A DNA stretch of 64,000 nt from NCBI RefSeq assembly GCF_011764445.1, contig NZ_BLPG01000001.1:8423316-8487315 (forward strand). Direction: 5' to 3'. Made by a program: the position numbers and the translations under genes. Shown here piece by piece: positions 27,201 through 36,664 of this stretch (its first letter is position 1; each line of letters starts with the position of its first letter). This DNA comes from Phytohabitans rumicis (GTDB lineage: Bacteria; Actinomycetota; Actinomycetes; Mycobacteriales; Micromonosporaceae). The notes under the pieces were generated by a model. That model saw only the letters and a list, made by a program, of their open reading frames with translations, was not told where the DNA came from and searched no databases.

Positions 27201-28466
27201 ATGGCGACAGGTAACGCGTTCAACCGCCGGCTGTTCCTGCGCGGCGCGGGCGGTCTGGCCGCGGCCAGTGCGCTCGCGGCCTGCGGCGGCAACACCGGCC
27301 GCGAGGACAGCTCGTCCGGCAGCGGCAAGACGATTTCGCAGTGGTACCACCAGTACGGCGAGGCCGGCACGCAGCAGGCGGCGCAGAAGTACGCGGACGC
27401 GTACAAGGACGCCAAGATCAATATGCAGTGGGTCCCCGGCGACTACGACAACAAGATCTCCAGCGGCCTGCTGGCCAGCGACGGCCCGGACGTCTTCGAG
27501 TGGCACTTCAACTACCAGCTCGCCAAGTCCAACCAGGTCGTGCCGCTGGACGACATCCTCGGCGACGCCAAGAGCGACTACAGCGAAGCGGACCTGTTCT
27601 CCAACTCGCTGGACGGCAAGGTCTACGGCATCCGCATGATCGACGACCCGCAGCTGATCTTCTACCGCAAGAGCATGCTGGACAAGGCCGGCGTCGCCCC
27701 GCCGACCACGATCGACGAGCTGATCGCGGCCACCAAGGCGCTCACCACCAAGGACGTCAAGGGCCTGTTCATCGGCAACGACGGCGGCGTCGCCTGGGCC
27801 GCCAACCACGTCGTGCCCGCGGCCGGCCACCAGTACCTGACCTCGGACCGCAAGGTCGACTTCAACAACGACGCGGTCGCCAGCGCGATGCTCAAGGTGC
27901 GCGAGCTGATGGCCACCAAGGGCCTGCTGCTCGGCGCGCCCACCGAGTGGTGGGACCCGTCCGCGTTCAACCAGGGCCTGTGCGCGATCACCCGGCAGGG
28001 CCTGTGGGCCATGCCCGCCGTGCAGAAGGCGCTCGGCGACGACTTCGGGGTGATCCCGACGCCGTCGTTCGGCGCCACCGGCAAGCCGGCCATCTACCTG
28101 GGCGGCTGGTCCACGTTCGTCAGCGCCAAGGCCAAGGACGTCGACGCCGCCAAGGCGTTCGTGAAGTGGCTGTGGATCGACAACACCGAGTACCAGGAGG
28201 ACTGGGCGCTCAACTACGGCTTCCACATCCCGCCGCGCAAGAGCCTCGCCGCCAAGGCCGCCAAGCTGCAGAGCGGGCCGGCCGCCGAGACGCTGAAGCT
28301 GACCGAGCAGTACGGCTGGGTGGACGACCCGGCGTTCACGCAGACCATGCGGACCACGTTCACCGACGCGGTGACCAACATCGTGCAGAAGAACAAGGAC
28401 CCGAAGTCCGAGCTGGCCGGCGCGGCGTCCAAGGTGGACGCCGAGTTGAAGTCGCTGTTCGGATAG
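27201..28466 (+). CDS. Carbohydrate ABC transporter solute-binding lipoprotein
   Basis: A 421-residue cluster-1 binding protein (SBP_bac_1). It has a twin-Arg signal FNRRLFLRGAGG and a lipobox ending ALAAC at Cys28, so it is probably exported by Tat and lipidated. Aromatic residues (FEWHFNYQ, TEWWDPSAF, LGGWSTF) suit oligosaccharide binding. It heads a three-gene importer with two permeases; as usual for this family the ATPase is not encoded here and would be a shared MsiK-type protein. Genomic context suggests galacto- or arabino-oligosaccharides as cargo. ATG 27201 follows GGAG. Confidence 0.9.
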   Translation: MATGNAFNRRLFLRGAGGLAAASALAACGGNTGREDSSSGSGKTISQWYHQYGEAGTQQAAQKYADAYKDAKINMQWVPGDYDNKISSGLLASDGPDVFEWHFNYQLAKSNQVVPLDDILGDAKSDYSEADLFSNSLDGKVYGIRMIDDPQLIFYRKSMLDKAGVAPPTTIDELIAATKALTTKDVKGLFIGNDGGVAWAANHVVPAAGHQYLTSDRKVDFNNDAVASAMLKVRELMATKGLLLGAPTEWWDPSAFNQGLCAITRQGLWAMPAVQKALGDDFGVIPTPSFGATGKPAIYLGGWSTFVSAKAKDVDAAKAFVKWLWIDNTEYQEDWALNYGFHIPPRKSLAAKAAKLQSGPAAETLKLTEQYGWVDDPAFTQTMRTTFTDAVTNIVQKNKDPKSELAGAASKVDAELKSLFG

Positions 28467-28473
28467 GTCGACG

Positions 28474-29436
28474 ATGACGTCTGTGGTGACACCCCAGACA
28501 TCGCCCGCGACCGCGGCGCCGGACCGCCCCAGACCGGTCCGGCGCCGCCGCGCGCGCAGCCAAGCCCTGGTCTTCTGGCTCTTCGTCGGTCCGTTCGCGG
28601 TCGGTCTGTTGATCTTCGTGTACGTGCCGATCCTGTGGAGCCTCTGGCTGAGCTTCTACGACTCGCAAAGCACGGTGACCCCGACCGAGTTCGTGGGGTT
28701 GCGTAACTACCAGGACATGCTCAGCAGCGGGCCGTTCCGGGAAAGCCTCATCACGTTCACGCTCTTCGCGGCGTTCATCGTGCCGCTGACGTTCGCGGCG
28801 TCGCTGGGGCTGGCGCTGATGGTGCACCGGATCCGCTTCGCGCAGGCGTTCTTCCGGTCGGTGTTCTTCCTGCCGACGGCCTGCTCGTACGTGGTCGCCT
28901 CGCTGATCTGGAAGCTGTCCATCTTCAACGGGGTCCGCTTCGGGCTGGCCAACACCGTGCTGGAGGTGTTCGGGCAGGACCCCATACCGTGGCTGTCCGT
29001 CGCGCAGCCACCCTGGTACTGGTTCCCGATCATCTCCGTGCGGCTGTGGCTCCAGGTCGGCTTCTACATGATCCTGTTCCTGGCCGGGTTGCAGCGCATC
29101 CCCCGGGAGCTGTACGAGGCGGCCTGGGTCGACGGCGCCTCGCCCGGGTGGAAGACGTTCCGGCACATCACGCTGCCGCAGCTGCGCAACACGTCGGTCG
29201 CGGTGCTGCTGCTGCTGTTCATCGCGGCGTACCAGGCGTTCGACGAGTTCTACAACCTGCTCGGCAACGTCGTGAACTACGCCCGGACGCCCCTGCAGCA
29301 GCTCTACATCACGGCGCTGGGCGCGAGCCAGGACTACGGCCGGGGCAGCGCGGGCGCGATGATCCTCTCCCTGTTGATCATCTTCGTGACGCTCTTCCAG
29401 GGCAAGCTGTTCGGGTTCGGAAAGCCGGCGGAGTGA
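28474..29436 (+). CDS. Carbohydrate ABC transporter permease, MalF-like
   Basis: A 320-residue permease with a basic N-terminus and six transmembrane helices. The EAA loop reads ELYEAAWVDGASPGWKTFRHITLPQL, which docks the ATPase. It starts 8 bp after the binding protein and would pair with the second permease. ATG 28474. Confidence 0.92.
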   Translation: MTSVVTPQTSPATAAPDRPRPVRRRRARSQALVFWLFVGPFAVGLLIFVYVPILWSLWLSFYDSQSTVTPTEFVGLRNYQDMLSSGPFRESLITFTLFAAFIVPLTFAASLGLALMVHRIRFAQAFFRSVFFLPTACSYVVASLIWKLSIFNGVRFGLANTVLEVFGQDPIPWLSVAQPPWYWFPIISVRLWLQVGFYMILFLAGLQRIPRELYEAAWVDGASPGWKTFRHITLPQLRNTSVAVLLLLFIAAYQAFDEFYNLLGNVVNYARTPLQQLYITALGASQDYGRGSAGAMILSLLIIFVTLFQGKLFGFGKPAE

Positions 29437-29530
29437 GGGCCTTGTGAGCGCGAGGAGTGAGCTTCGACGGCCTGGACGTGACGACGGCGGCTCGCCCGCG
29501 AGCCCCGCAGTCGCGAACGGAAGGTAGGCA

Positions 29531-30367
29531 ATGAACAACACCAGATCAAGGGCCGGCACGGTAGGGGTCTACCTCGGGCTCAGCCTGTCGGCGGTGCTCT
29601 TCCTCCTGCCGTTCTACCTGATCCTGCGCAACGGGCTGGCCACCGACCAGGAGATCACCGCGCCGGACTGGAAGCTCTTCCCGACCGACCTGCAGTGGGG
29701 CAACTTCAGCGAGCTGTTCAACGATCAGAACGTGCCGTTCCTGCGCAGCATGGTCAACTCGACCATCGTGGCCACGCTGCACACGATCGGCACCCTGCTG
29801 CTGGCGTCCATGGCCGGGTACGGCATGGCCCGCATCCCGTACCGGCACGCCAACAAGGTGTTCTACGCGGTGCTCGGCACGCTGATGATCCCGAGCGCGG
29901 TCACGTTCGTGCCCAGCTTCGTGCTGGTCTCCTCGCTCGGCTGGGTCTCGTCGATGCGTGGCCTGGTCATCCCGGGGCTGTTCAGCGGCTTCACCGCGTT
30001 CCTGTTCCGGCAGTACTTCCTCAACTTCCCGCGGGAGTTGGAGGAGGCGGCCCGGATGGACGGGCTGGGCTACTGGGGCTCGTACTGGCGCGTGGTCATG
30101 CCCAACTCGCTGAACTTCACCGCCGCCATCGCGGTGATCACGTTCATCGCGGGGTGGAACCAGTTCCTCTGGCCTCTGGTCATCGGCCAGGACCAGAACT
30201 CCTGGACGGTGCAGGTGGCGCTCTCGACGTTCCTGACCGCCCAGACCATCAACATCCACGAGCTGTTCATCGCGTCGGCGATCTCGATCGCCCCGCTGAT
30301 CGTGGTGTTCGTATTCCTGCAACGCTGGCTGGTCGAGGGAGTGGCACAGACCGGCATCAAGGGCTGA
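29531..30367 (+). CDS. Carbohydrate ABC transporter permease, MalG-like
   Basis: A 278-residue permease with six helices and an EAA loop ELEEAARMDGLGYWGSYWRVVMPNS. It completes the importer. The 94-bp gap before it contains a GAGCGCGAGGAGTGAGC-type intergenic motif. The stop codon lies inside an 18-bp palindrome and is followed by a perfect 52-bp palindrome that should terminate the operon. Confidence 0.92.
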   Translation: MNNTRSRAGTVGVYLGLSLSAVLFLLPFYLILRNGLATDQEITAPDWKLFPTDLQWGNFSELFNDQNVPFLRSMVNSTIVATLHTIGTLLLASMAGYGMARIPYRHANKVFYAVLGTLMIPSAVTFVPSFVLVSSLGWVSSMRGLVIPGLFSGFTAFLFRQYFLNFPRELEEAARMDGLGYWGSYWRVVMPNSLNFTAAIAVITFIAGWNQFLWPLVIGQDQNSWTVQVALSTFLTAQTINIHELFIASAISIAPLIVVFVFLQRWLVEGVAQTGIKG

Positions 30368-30431
30368 GCGCTCAGCCCGTGATCAAGGCGTCCCTCAAGT
30401 CGTCATGACGACTTGAGGGACGCCTTGATCA
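30361..30431. terminator. Two adjacent perfect palindromes between convergent operons
   Basis: GGGCTGAGC-GCTCAGCCC (30361-30378) spans the permease stop. Directly after it, 30380-30431 is a 52-bp palindrome with two exact 26-nt arms and no loop (core AAGTCGTCA-TGACGACTT, outer ends TGATCAAGG). Its right end contains the stop codon of the converging DUF2264 gene. It is a strong candidate bidirectional terminator. Confidence 0.7.
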
Positions 30432-32266
30432 TGAGGGTAGGGGGGCGTGGTCGACGGTGCCATCCGGCCAGAGCACGGTGCCGTCCGCCGCGACTTCGGG
30501 CAGGGCGTCGACCGGTACGGCGCCGAGGATCACCGCGGCGGCGTACAGCTCGCCGGGGACCGCCGGGCCGTCCGTTTCGACCACGGGGATCGCGGAGTAC
30601 GCGCCGTACGCGTTGGTGCCGGTGCGCTCCACGACCCGGGTCACCGGGAGGCCGCGCAGGCCGACCACCCGGGAGACGAGCCCGTCGGCGCGGGCGGCCC
30701 CGTCGGCGGTCAGCTCCAACCGCTCGTCCGCCGCCAGGGCGTACCCGCCGATCCGCAACGTCCACGGGCCGGACTCCGACACCACGACCAAGCGGACCTC
30801 TACCGCGCCGCGCAGCACCGACGCGGTGGTCAGCCAGGGGCCTTCCGCGAAGTCGGGCTGGCGGGGCGGCCAGGTACGCTCCGGCGCCGCCCCGACCGGC
30901 CAGTGCGCCCGGTGCCGGGACACCGCGACCCGGCCCTGCACGCGAACCGGCGTCAGGGGGCGGCGGTGCGACGGGTTGCCGTCCGCGTCGAGCAGGGCCA
31001 CGTGGTTGTCCACCGGGGACCGGCGTACTCCGGGCCGGCGTGGGTGGCGTACGCGTGCCGCGAGTAGCCCGGCTCGTCGGTGCTGAACGCCTCGTCGGCC
31101 GCGTGGTCGGTGCCGTGGTTGGCGACCCGTACGACGCCGTCGGCCCGCGTGCCGGACACCAGCCAGCCGGGTACGGCGAGGGTGATGGCGACGTCCTCCC
31201 GCTCCACCGGCAGCGGCCGCTCCTCGTCCGTCCACACCGGATGGTCGGCGGGCAGCACCAGTCCGGCGAAGCCCTTGCTGGACCAGTACGGCGAGCCGCC
31301 GCCCGAGTACGGCTGCCGGATCGCGTCCAGCTCGCCGTACCAGCCGATGGGTTGCAGGCCGTCGTGATGGAAGTGGCTCAGGACGGCGCTGGCCAGCCGG
31401 CGGGTGCGGCCGGGCGGCAGGGGAGTGGCGTCGAACACCGCCCCGGCCCACACCGGCGCCAGCGCGGCGTGCCGGTACGTCAGCGACCGGCCCTGGTGCA
31501 GCGGCGCGCCGCCCGGGGAGAAGAGGTGCTGCGCGCCGTCGAGGTAGGCGTACAGCCGGTCCTGGTAGCGCGTCCACAGTGCACCGTCGGCGTGCTCGCC
31601 GGACATCCGGCAGTACCACAGCGGGTAGAAGTTCATCGCCCAGCCGGCGTACCAGTCGAAGTTGCGCGCCGTGCCCCCACCCTCGACGCCGTCGGTGTAC
31701 CAGCCGTCGCCGAGGTACCAGGACTCCATCGTGGCGATGTTGCCCTCGATGTCCGCCGCCGACCACGGACCGCCGACCGAGCGCAGGAACGCCTCGACCA
31801 CGTTCTGGAACCAGAGCCAGTTGCACGCCGGGTACGGCTGGCCGATCACCTCGGCCAGCCAGGCGACGGTCTGCTCCTTGACCCGGTCGTCGAGAGCGTC
31901 CCAGAGCACGTGCCGCGACTCGTGCAGCGCGATGGCGATCGACGCCGCCTCCACCTTGGCCTGGTTGACCTCGGTGACCCGGGGCCAGCGCTCCGGCGAG
32001 TCGGGGTCGACGCCGGCGGCGAGGCCCTCGGCGTACCACTGGGCCAGGTCACCACGCGTGCCGTGGGCCAGGCGGAAACCCGCGGCCAGGAACGTGCGCG
32101 CGAAGCCCTCCAGGCCGTCGCTGCGGCGCCCGGAGATGCTGACCGGGCCGGGCAGGTCGATGAGCGCGTGCCGCGGGGAGGCGTACGGCCGTACGGCGGC
32201 GAGCGTCGCGTCGGCCGCCGCCTCCCAGTGCTCACGCGTCAGCCCGGTGAAGGGGGAGATGGTCAC
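30429..32266 (-). CDS. DUF2264 family protein, possible glycan hydrolase or lyase (frameshifted)
   Basis: A protein of about 612 residues. The N-terminal (alpha/alpha)6-barrel-like part has WPRVTEVNQAKVEAASIAIALHESR, NWLWFQNVVEAFLRSVGG and SWYLGDGWYTDGVEGGG, typical of DUF2264; the C-terminal part is beta-rich. One base is missing from a GGGG run (31015-31018), between EYAGP and PVDNHVALL. GTG 32266 overlaps the GH51 stop (GTGA); a longer GTG form from 32299 would overlap GH51 more. Position after an arabinofuranosidase suggests a role on plant-derived glycans, but its reaction is not established. Confidence 0.75.
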
Positions 32267-33777
32267 AGTCTGCTGTGTCCAATTAGGATCGTGTTCCACG
32301 ACAGCGCCGGCAGCTCCACGGTCAGCACCCCATCGTCCACAGTGGCGGATGAGCCGGCCTGCGGCGTGACGCGGTCGGGGGAGACCGAAGTATTGCGGGC
32401 GTGCCGATCCGCGTCGGCCAGGTAGGTGTGCGACACCGGACCCCGGGCGCCGAGCGCGCGGACGTCAACCGTCAGCGTCAGCGGCCGGGTGGTGTCCCGG
32501 TTGACCGCGAAGACGGTGACCGTGCCGTCCTCGCCCTGCACCGCGGTGGCGTGCAGGAGCGGCACGGTGCCGTGCTTGGCGGTCTCGTGGGTCGGGCCCT
32601 CGGTCTCGAGCCGGAGCACCCGGCCGCGGCCGTACCTGGCGGCGTCGGCGAACGGGTAGAAGGTCGTCTGCCGCCACGCCGGCCCGCCGGGCTCGGTCAT
32701 GATCGGGCCGATCACGTTGACGAGCTGGGCCAGGGACGCCGCCGCGACCCGGTCGCACCGGCGCAGCAGGGTGATCAGGAGGCTGCCGACCACGACCGCG
32801 TCGGTGACCGAGTAGACGTCTTCGAGCAGCCGCGGGGCGACCGCCCACGGCTCCGGCTCGATCTCCGGCTTGCGGTTCATGTACCAGACGTTCCACTCGT
32901 CGAACGAGATGTCGATGCGCTTGCTGGAGTGCCGCTTCGCGCGTACGTGGTCGGCGGTGGCGATCACCCCGTCGATGAACGACTCCATGTCGGCCGCGGA
33001 CGCCACGAAGCTGTCGACGTCGCCGTCCTCCTCCCAGTAGTACGCGTGGCAGGAGACGAGGTCGACCACGTCGTACGTGTGCTCCAGGACGGTGGCCTCC
33101 CACGCGCCGAACGTCGGCATGCTCCGGCCGGAGCTGCCGCACGCGACCAGCTCGAGGTCGGGGTCGATCATGCGCATCGCGCGGGCAGTCAGCTCGGCCA
33201 GCCGGCCGTACTCCTCGGCGGTCTTGTAGCCGACCTGCCAGGGGCCGTCCATCTCGTTGCCGAGGCACCACATGCGGATCCCGTACGGGTCCTTGTCGCC
33301 GTGCTCGCGGCGCAGGTCGGACAGCGCGGTCCCGCCCGCCATGTTGCTGTACTCCAGCAGGTCACACGCCTCCTGGACGCCGCGCGTGCCGAGGTTGACG
33401 GCCATCATCGGCTCGACGCCGGCCACCCGGCAGAACCGGACAAACTCCCCCAGGCCGAACTCGTTCGTCTCGGTCGAGCGCCAGGCCAGGTCGGGCCGGC
33501 GCGGGCGGCGCTCCACCGGGCCCACCCCGTCCTCCCAGCGGTACCCGGACACGAAGTTGCCGCCGGGGTAGCGGACCACCGTGGTGCCGAGCTCGCGGAC
33601 CAACTCCAGCACGTCGGTGCGCAGCCCGTCCGCGTCCGCGCGGGGGTGGCCGGGCTCGAACACTCCACTGTAGACAGCACGGCCGAGGTGTTCGAGGAAC
33701 GAGCCGAAGAGCCGCGGGTTGACCTCGCCGACGGCGAAGTGCGGATCCAGGAAAACGCTTGCCTTGGGGTTTGCCAT
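32263..33777 (-). CDS. GH51 alpha-L-arabinofuranosidase
   Basis: A 504-residue cytosolic enzyme. The barrel carries acid/base Glu175 in WCLGNEMDGPW and nucleophile Glu294 in DISFDEWNVWY; a C-terminal beta domain begins near residue 390. Start and end are typical of the family (FGSFLEHLGRAVYSGV ... LPALSWNTILI). It would remove arabinose from arabinogalactan or arabinan oligomers. It starts 9 bp after the IclR regulator and overlaps DUF2264, forming the operon IclR-GH51-DUF2264. Confidence 0.94.
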   Translation of the reverse strand: MANPKASVFLDPHFAVGEVNPRLFGSFLEHLGRAVYSGVFEPGHPRADADGLRTDVLELVRELGTTVVRYPGGNFVSGYRWEDGVGPVERRPRRPDLAWRSTETNEFGLGEFVRFCRVAGVEPMMAVNLGTRGVQEACDLLEYSNMAGGTALSDLRREHGDKDPYGIRMWCLGNEMDGPWQVGYKTAEEYGRLAELTARAMRMIDPDLELVACGSSGRSMPTFGAWEATVLEHTYDVVDLVSCHAYYWEEDGDVDSFVASAADMESFIDGVIATADHVRAKRHSSKRIDISFDEWNVWYMNRKPEIEPEPWAVAPRLLEDVYSVTDAVVVGSLLITLLRRCDRVAAASLAQLVNVIGPIMTEPGGPAWRQTTFYPFADAARYGRGRVLRLETEGPTHETAKHGTVPLLHATAVQGEDGTVTVFAVNRDTTRPLTLTVDVRALGARGPVSHTYLADADRHARNTSVSPDRVTPQAGSSATVDDGVLTVELPALSWNTILIGHSRL

Positions 33778-33786
33778 CCCGCGATC

Positions 33787-34530
33787 TTATGAGGCGAGCT
33801 CCGCGCTGACCAGGGCGGCGGCGTGCTTGAGTGCCTCGGCGAGGGGCGAATCGGTGCCCTCCGGCACCGAACTCGTGGTGCCGACGATCGCCATCGCGGC
33901 GATGAGCACGCTCCCGCGGAAGATGGGCGCGGCGAGGGTGCGGACGCCGTTCACCGAGGGCGTGTTGGCCGAGATGCCGTGGACGCGGATCTTCTCCACC
34001 TCGTGCCGCAGCTCCGCCGACTCGGCCAGCTGCTCGGCCAGGCCCGGCACCTCGTCCGGCGGCAGGTGCGCGCAGAACACCCGGCCCTGCGCCGAGCCGG
34101 CGCGGGACAGCCGGGAGCCGGTGCGCACGCTCACCTGGATCACCCGGTCGGTGTTGTCGTCGACGCGTACCACGACAGCCGTGTCGCCGTCCCAGACGCT
34201 GAGCACCACGGTCTCGTCGACCTCGCGGACCAGGCGCTGCATGTGCGGGCCCGCGACGCCGATCACCGGCATCCCGGCGCGGGCCGCCGCCGACAGGGTC
34301 AGGATCTGCGGGCCGAGCGAGTAGAGGGCCTCGCGCTCGTCGTACCGCAGCAGGTTGCTCTCGCGCAGCGCCTTGGTATAACGGTGGGCGGTCGCCTTGC
34401 TGGTGCCGAGGCTGGCGGTGAGCTCGTTGAGACTCAGCCGCGGCCGGCTGACCGTGAAGGCACTGAGGATCACGGCGGCCCGCTGGACCGTCTGGATCGC
34501 GGGCGACCCGCTGTCCGCCTCGTCCTGCAT
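33787..34530 (-). CDS. IclR-family regulator 1
   Basis: A 247-residue IclR protein: winged helix at about 10-70 (SLNELTASLGTSKATAHRYTKALRESNLLRY) and an effector domain with VLSVWDGDTAVVVRVDD and GRVFCAHLP. It lies 9 bp before GH51 in the same direction, so it probably controls the arabinose genes and its own operon. It is clearly related to the second IclR gene at 35852; they share AIQTVQRAA, the helix-turn-helix text and the LSVW strand, which implies a duplication. Confidence 0.9.
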   Translation of the reverse strand: MQDEADSGSPAIQTVQRAAVILSAFTVSRPRLSLNELTASLGTSKATAHRYTKALRESNLLRYDEREALYSLGPQILTLSAAARAGMPVIGVAGPHMQRLVREVDETVVLSVWDGDTAVVVRVDDNTDRVIQVSVRTGSRLSRAGSAQGRVFCAHLPPDEVPGLAEQLAESAELRHEVEKIRVHGISANTPSVNGVRTLAAPIFRGSVLIAAMAIVGTTSSVPEGTDSPLAEALKHAAALVSAELAS

Positions 34531-34545
34531 GCCCGACCTTTCAGT

Positions 34546-34566
34546 GTGCGAGACGACATCATGGCA
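34546..34566. promoter_or_regulatory. Degenerate IclR-type site before IclR 1
   Basis: GTGCGAGACGACATC followed by ATGGCAT resembles the ATGCG-N11-CGCAT dyads at 35806 and 36605 but has a 1-nt longer spacer and a changed left base. It lies 16 bp before the IclR 1 start, in the gap after the M20 gene. Confidence 0.4.
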
Positions 34567-34594
34567 TGTAGGACAGCGGGTTGTCGATGGCCCG

Positions 34595-35793
34595 CTACAA
34601 GGAGGTGCCGGCGTAGCGCTGGGCGATGTCCGCGTACAGGTCGGCGTACGTGACCAGGTCGGCGACCGCGAACACGTCGCGCCGCGGGTCGTCCAGGTCG
34701 CGCCGGGGCGCCGGGCCGAGCCGCACGGTGTCGACGCCGTACGCGCGCAGCGCCGCCCCGTCGGTCGAGCCCTTCCAGCCGGTGATGGCCGGGGGCGGCG
34801 CGCCGTGCCGGACGGTCCACGCGGCGACCGCGTGCCGGGCGATCGGCGACTCGGGCGGGGTGGCGCCGGCCGGGTGGTCCAGGTGCGCGTCCACCTCCAC
34901 GGCGGTGCCGGGGATCAGTCCGTCCAGCCGCCCGCGCAGCTCGTCCGCCACCGAGGAAGCGTCGTCACCCGGGAGCGTGACGACGTAGAGGTGCAGGTCG
35001 AGGCGGCCGGGCAGCAGGTCGGGCTTGCCCGGCAGGCCGCCGGCCACGGCCCCGATGCCCACCTCGGCGGCGATCGCACCGGTGGGGTCGGCGCGCGCGG
35101 CGAGGTGGTCCGCGCGCCACTGTTCGACCGCGTGGACGGCGGTGCCGAGGTGCGCGAGCAGGCCGCCGTCCGGGGTGGCGGTGGCCCGGGCCAGCACCGG
35201 GACGAACGGCGCGGTGAACCGCACCCGGACGAACATCGCGCCCGGCTCGGCGAGCAGGATGCCGTCCGGCCCGGCCTTGGCGACCACGGCCGCCGCCGGA
35301 CGCGGATGGCGGCTCAGGTATGTGTCGATCCCGGCCCGCTCCGCCGGCCACAGGGCCGGACCCCGAAGGGCGAGAAGTGCGTGCCGCCGCCGGCCAGCAG
35401 CAGGGTGAGCCGGTGCGGTTGCCCAGTGTCGCGCAGGAGTGTGGCGGCCCTGGCGTACCCGATGATGGCAGCGGCGGCGGGCGCCTTCGCGACGCCGAGG
35501 CCGAACCCGGCGATGCTCGCGTGATCTTTCGAGAGCGTGAGGGGGGCGATGGGGGTGGAGCGGCCGGTGGCGCCGCTGTCCGCCACGGGGTCGCCGGACA
35601 GGGAGGTGTCCAGGTGGGAGTAGAGGAGCAGCTCCGAGCCCTCGGTGCCGGAGCGGGCGACCAGGCTGGCGCCCTCGCGGGTCCAGCCCAGGTCCGGCCA
35701 GCGGTGGCGGGCCCAGGCGACCAGCCGGTCCGCGAGCGGTCGCTCGGCGCCGCGCGGGCTCGCCAACGCGGCCAGCTCCGCGATGGCCTCCAC
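34595..35793 (-). CDS. M20-family metallo-aminohydrolase (frameshifted)
   Basis: An M20 amidohydrolase/peptidase of about 399 residues. Metal-site text includes LLLYSHLDTS and, in the other frame, VDAHLDHPAGATPP, GWKGSTDGAALRAYGVDTVRLGP. One base is missing from CCCC 35361-35364, between FSPFG and GPALWPAERAG. GTG 35793 is chosen because GGAGG lies 5 nt upstream; the longer ATG 35826 would overlap the operator dyad. Members cleave amide bonds of peptides, N-acyl amino acids or carbamoyl compounds. It is divergent from the second IclR gene. Confidence 0.8.
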
Positions 35794-35805
35794 GAGGACC
35801 TCCAC

Positions 35806-35826
35806 ATGCGAGATGGTATCCCGCAT
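35806..35826. promoter_or_regulatory. IclR operator, ATGCG-N11-CGCAT
   Basis: A perfect 5+5 dyad with an AGATGGTATCC spacer lies between the divergent M20 and IclR 2 genes. An almost identical dyad (spacer AGATGTCGTTA) lies before the FAH operon at 36605. Shared spacing and spacer start AGATG mark it as a specific binding site, most simply of IclR 2. Confidence 0.65.
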
Positions 35827-35851
35827 GCTGTCTAGCGGTAGAGTCCGCGGC

Positions 35852-36586
35852 ATGAGCGTCGATGTGCCCGCCATCCAGACCGTCCAACGGGCGGCCGCGA
35901 TCCTCGGCGCGTTCACCCCGGAGCGGCCCCGGCTGAGCCTCGGCGAGATCACCGCGGAGTTGGGGATGAGCAAGGCCACCGCGCACCGGTACGCCCGCGC
36001 GCTGCGCGCCGCCAACCTGCTGCGCTACGACCCGGTGGCGGCGCGGTACACGCTGGGGCCGCAGATCCTGGCGCTGGAGGCGGCCGCCCGCGCCGGCCTG
36101 CCGATCGTCACGGCCGCCGAGCCGTACCTGGACGAGCTGATGCGCGAGACCGATCTGACCGCGGTGCTGAGCGTCTGGAACGGCGACGGCCCCACGGTCG
36201 TGCGCTGCGCCGACAACACCGTCGGCGACGTGCGGATCAGCGTCCGGACCGGCTCGCAGCTCGACCTCACCCGGTCGGCGCAGGGCCGGATCTTCTGCGC
36301 GTACCTGCCGGCGGCCGAGGCGCCCGGCATCGCGCGCCGGCTCAAGTCCTCCGCGGACCTGCGCAAGGTGGTCGAGGAGGTGCGCCGGGAGGGCATCGCG
36401 GCCAACTCGCCCGAGGACTTCGGCGTGCGGGTCCTCGCCGCGCCGGTCTTCGAGCGCACGAACGTCGTCGCCGCCATCGCCGTGGTCGGCACCAGCGTGC
36501 GGCTGTCCGGCGCGGAGGAGGTGGCGGCCGCGGCCACGCTGCGGCGGATCGCCGCCCGGCTGTCCCAGGAGCTCGGCGCCGAGTGA
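35852..36586 (+). CDS. IclR-family regulator 2
   Basis: A 244-residue IclR protein with winged helix SLGEITAELGMSKATAHRYARALRAANLLRY and effector domain text VLSVWNGDGPTVVRCADN and GRIFCAYLP. It lies between M20 and the FAH-amidohydrolase-aldolase-cupin operon, and the same dyad precedes both neighbours. It therefore probably represses this catabolic set until an intermediate binds. It is a paralogue of IclR 1. Confidence 0.9.
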   Translation: MSVDVPAIQTVQRAAAILGAFTPERPRLSLGEITAELGMSKATAHRYARALRAANLLRYDPVAARYTLGPQILALEAAARAGLPIVTAAEPYLDELMRETDLTAVLSVWNGDGPTVVRCADNTVGDVRISVRTGSQLDLTRSAQGRIFCAYLPAAEAPGIARRLKSSADLRKVVEEVRREGIAANSPEDFGVRVLAAPVFERTNVVAAIAVVGTSVRLSGAEEVAAAATLRRIAARLSQELGAE

Positions 36587-36604
36587 GGTCCGCCTTACTA
36601 CGGA

Positions 36605-36656
36605 ATGCGAGATGTCGTTACGCATCTTGACACGCTCCGAGCCGGGCTCGTACGGT
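36605..36656 (+). promoter_or_regulatory. Operator and promoter of the FAH operon
   Basis: ATGCG-N11-CGCAT (36605-36625) is followed at once by TTGACA (36627-36632), an 18-nt spacer and TACGGT (36651-36656). Transcription would start within a few bases of GTG 36665, so the message may be leaderless. The operator sits just before the -35, a position suited to blocking polymerase. Confidence 0.65.
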
Positions 36657-36664
36657 CACTCCTC

